This document shows, piece after piece, positions 5,727 to 5,839 of a stretch of 5,839 bases of DNA (within the stretch, counting starts at the first letter, position 1; each line of letters starts with the position of its first letter). The stretch is from the NCBI GenBank assembly GCA_017419325.1, contig JAFOLN010000320.1, positions 1 to 5,839 of the forward strand, read 5' to 3'. Position numbers and translations under genes: made by a program. The DNA is from Clostridia bacterium. GTDB lineage: Bacteria > Bacillota > Clostridia > Oscillospirales > RGIG577. The notes under the pieces are model-generated. The model saw nothing but the letters and a program-made list of their open reading frames with translations. It had not been told where the DNA came from and did not search any database.

Positions 5727-5755
5727 TAGACACGCGCCGCCGGAGGCGGTATAAT
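5727..5755 (+). promoter_or_regulatory. Near-consensus sigma-A promoter for the right-hand gene
   Basis: TAGACA (5727-5732, five of six consensus bases) and a perfect TATAAT (5750-5755) are separated by 17 bases. Transcription would start near 5762, about 11 bases before the Shine-Dalgarno site AAGGAGG at 5773-5779. The spacer is GC-rich and contains the dyad CCGCC-GGA-GGCGG (5737-5749), placed where a bound protein would block RNA polymerase. Confidence 0.8.
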
Positions 5756-5786
5756 ATTCTTACATTCAATCTAAGGAGGACATATT

Positions 5787-5839
5787 ATGAAAAGAACACG
5801 CCTTATCGCGGTTGTGCTTGCGCTTGTGCTCACATTCGC
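5787..5839 (+). CDS. N-terminus of a secreted or membrane protein (cut by window edge)
   Basis: ATG 5787 follows AAGGAGG (5773-5779) with a 7-base spacing and a near-consensus promoter. Only 17 full codons are visible: MKRTRLIAVVLALVLTF, a basic start followed by an uninterrupted hydrophobic core. This is a typical signal peptide n-region and h-region, or a membrane anchor. The cleavage site and the mature protein lie outside the window, so no function can be given. It is transcribed away from the acylation operon. Confidence 0.8.
   Translation, partial: MKRTRLIAVVLALVLTF

Overview
The window carries a compact, Dlt-like cell-envelope acylation operon on the minus strand, a small DUF6440-type gene cut by the left edge, and the start of a divergent secreted-protein gene at the right edge. 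Strong purine-rich Shine-Dalgarno sites, a fused Dlt-type pathway, the DUF6440 protein and GC-moderate coding sequence with frequent ATA isoleucine codons suggest a Firmicute of the class Clostridia, probably an anaerobe. I cannot place it more finely from the sequence.

Layout. The operon reads right to left: a membrane-anchored SGNH-type transferase with an ILEI/FAM3-like C-terminus (5164-3509), an ANL-family adenylating ligase (3483-2086, TTG start), a 75-residue carrier protein (2073-1846) and a 525-residue MBOAT acyltransferase (1842-265). The gaps are 25, 12 and 3 bases, and the last two Shine-Dalgarno sites overlap the end of the preceding gene. A sigma-A-like promoter with an extended -10 lies about 80 bases upstream of the first gene, and a hairpin after the MBOAT gene looks like the operon terminator. 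The DUF6440-type gene follows. The right-hand 620 bases hold no convincing gene. They contain several inverted repeats, a copy of the widespread CATTCTGAGCG-type interspersed repeat, and a near-consensus plus-strand promoter for the last gene.

How the genes work together (inference from the Dlt paradigm). The ligase adenylates a carboxylic acid and loads it on the phosphopantetheine of the carrier. The MBOAT passes the acyl group through the membrane to a tyrosine in its own C-terminal hexapeptide FIYMQY. The SGNH protein then takes it on its serine and transfers it to an envelope polymer. No separate DltX microprotein is seen, and the shuttle motif is fused to the MBOAT instead.

What is unusual. 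The ligase lacks the adenylation-domain aspartate and the cysteine region expected of a D-alanine-activating DltA, so the acyl group may not be D-alanine. The SGNH transferase has an added ILEI/FAM3-like region whose two halves appear in reverse order relative to animal FAM3 proteins, and this is a plausible glycan-recognition module. Its exported part has eight cysteines.
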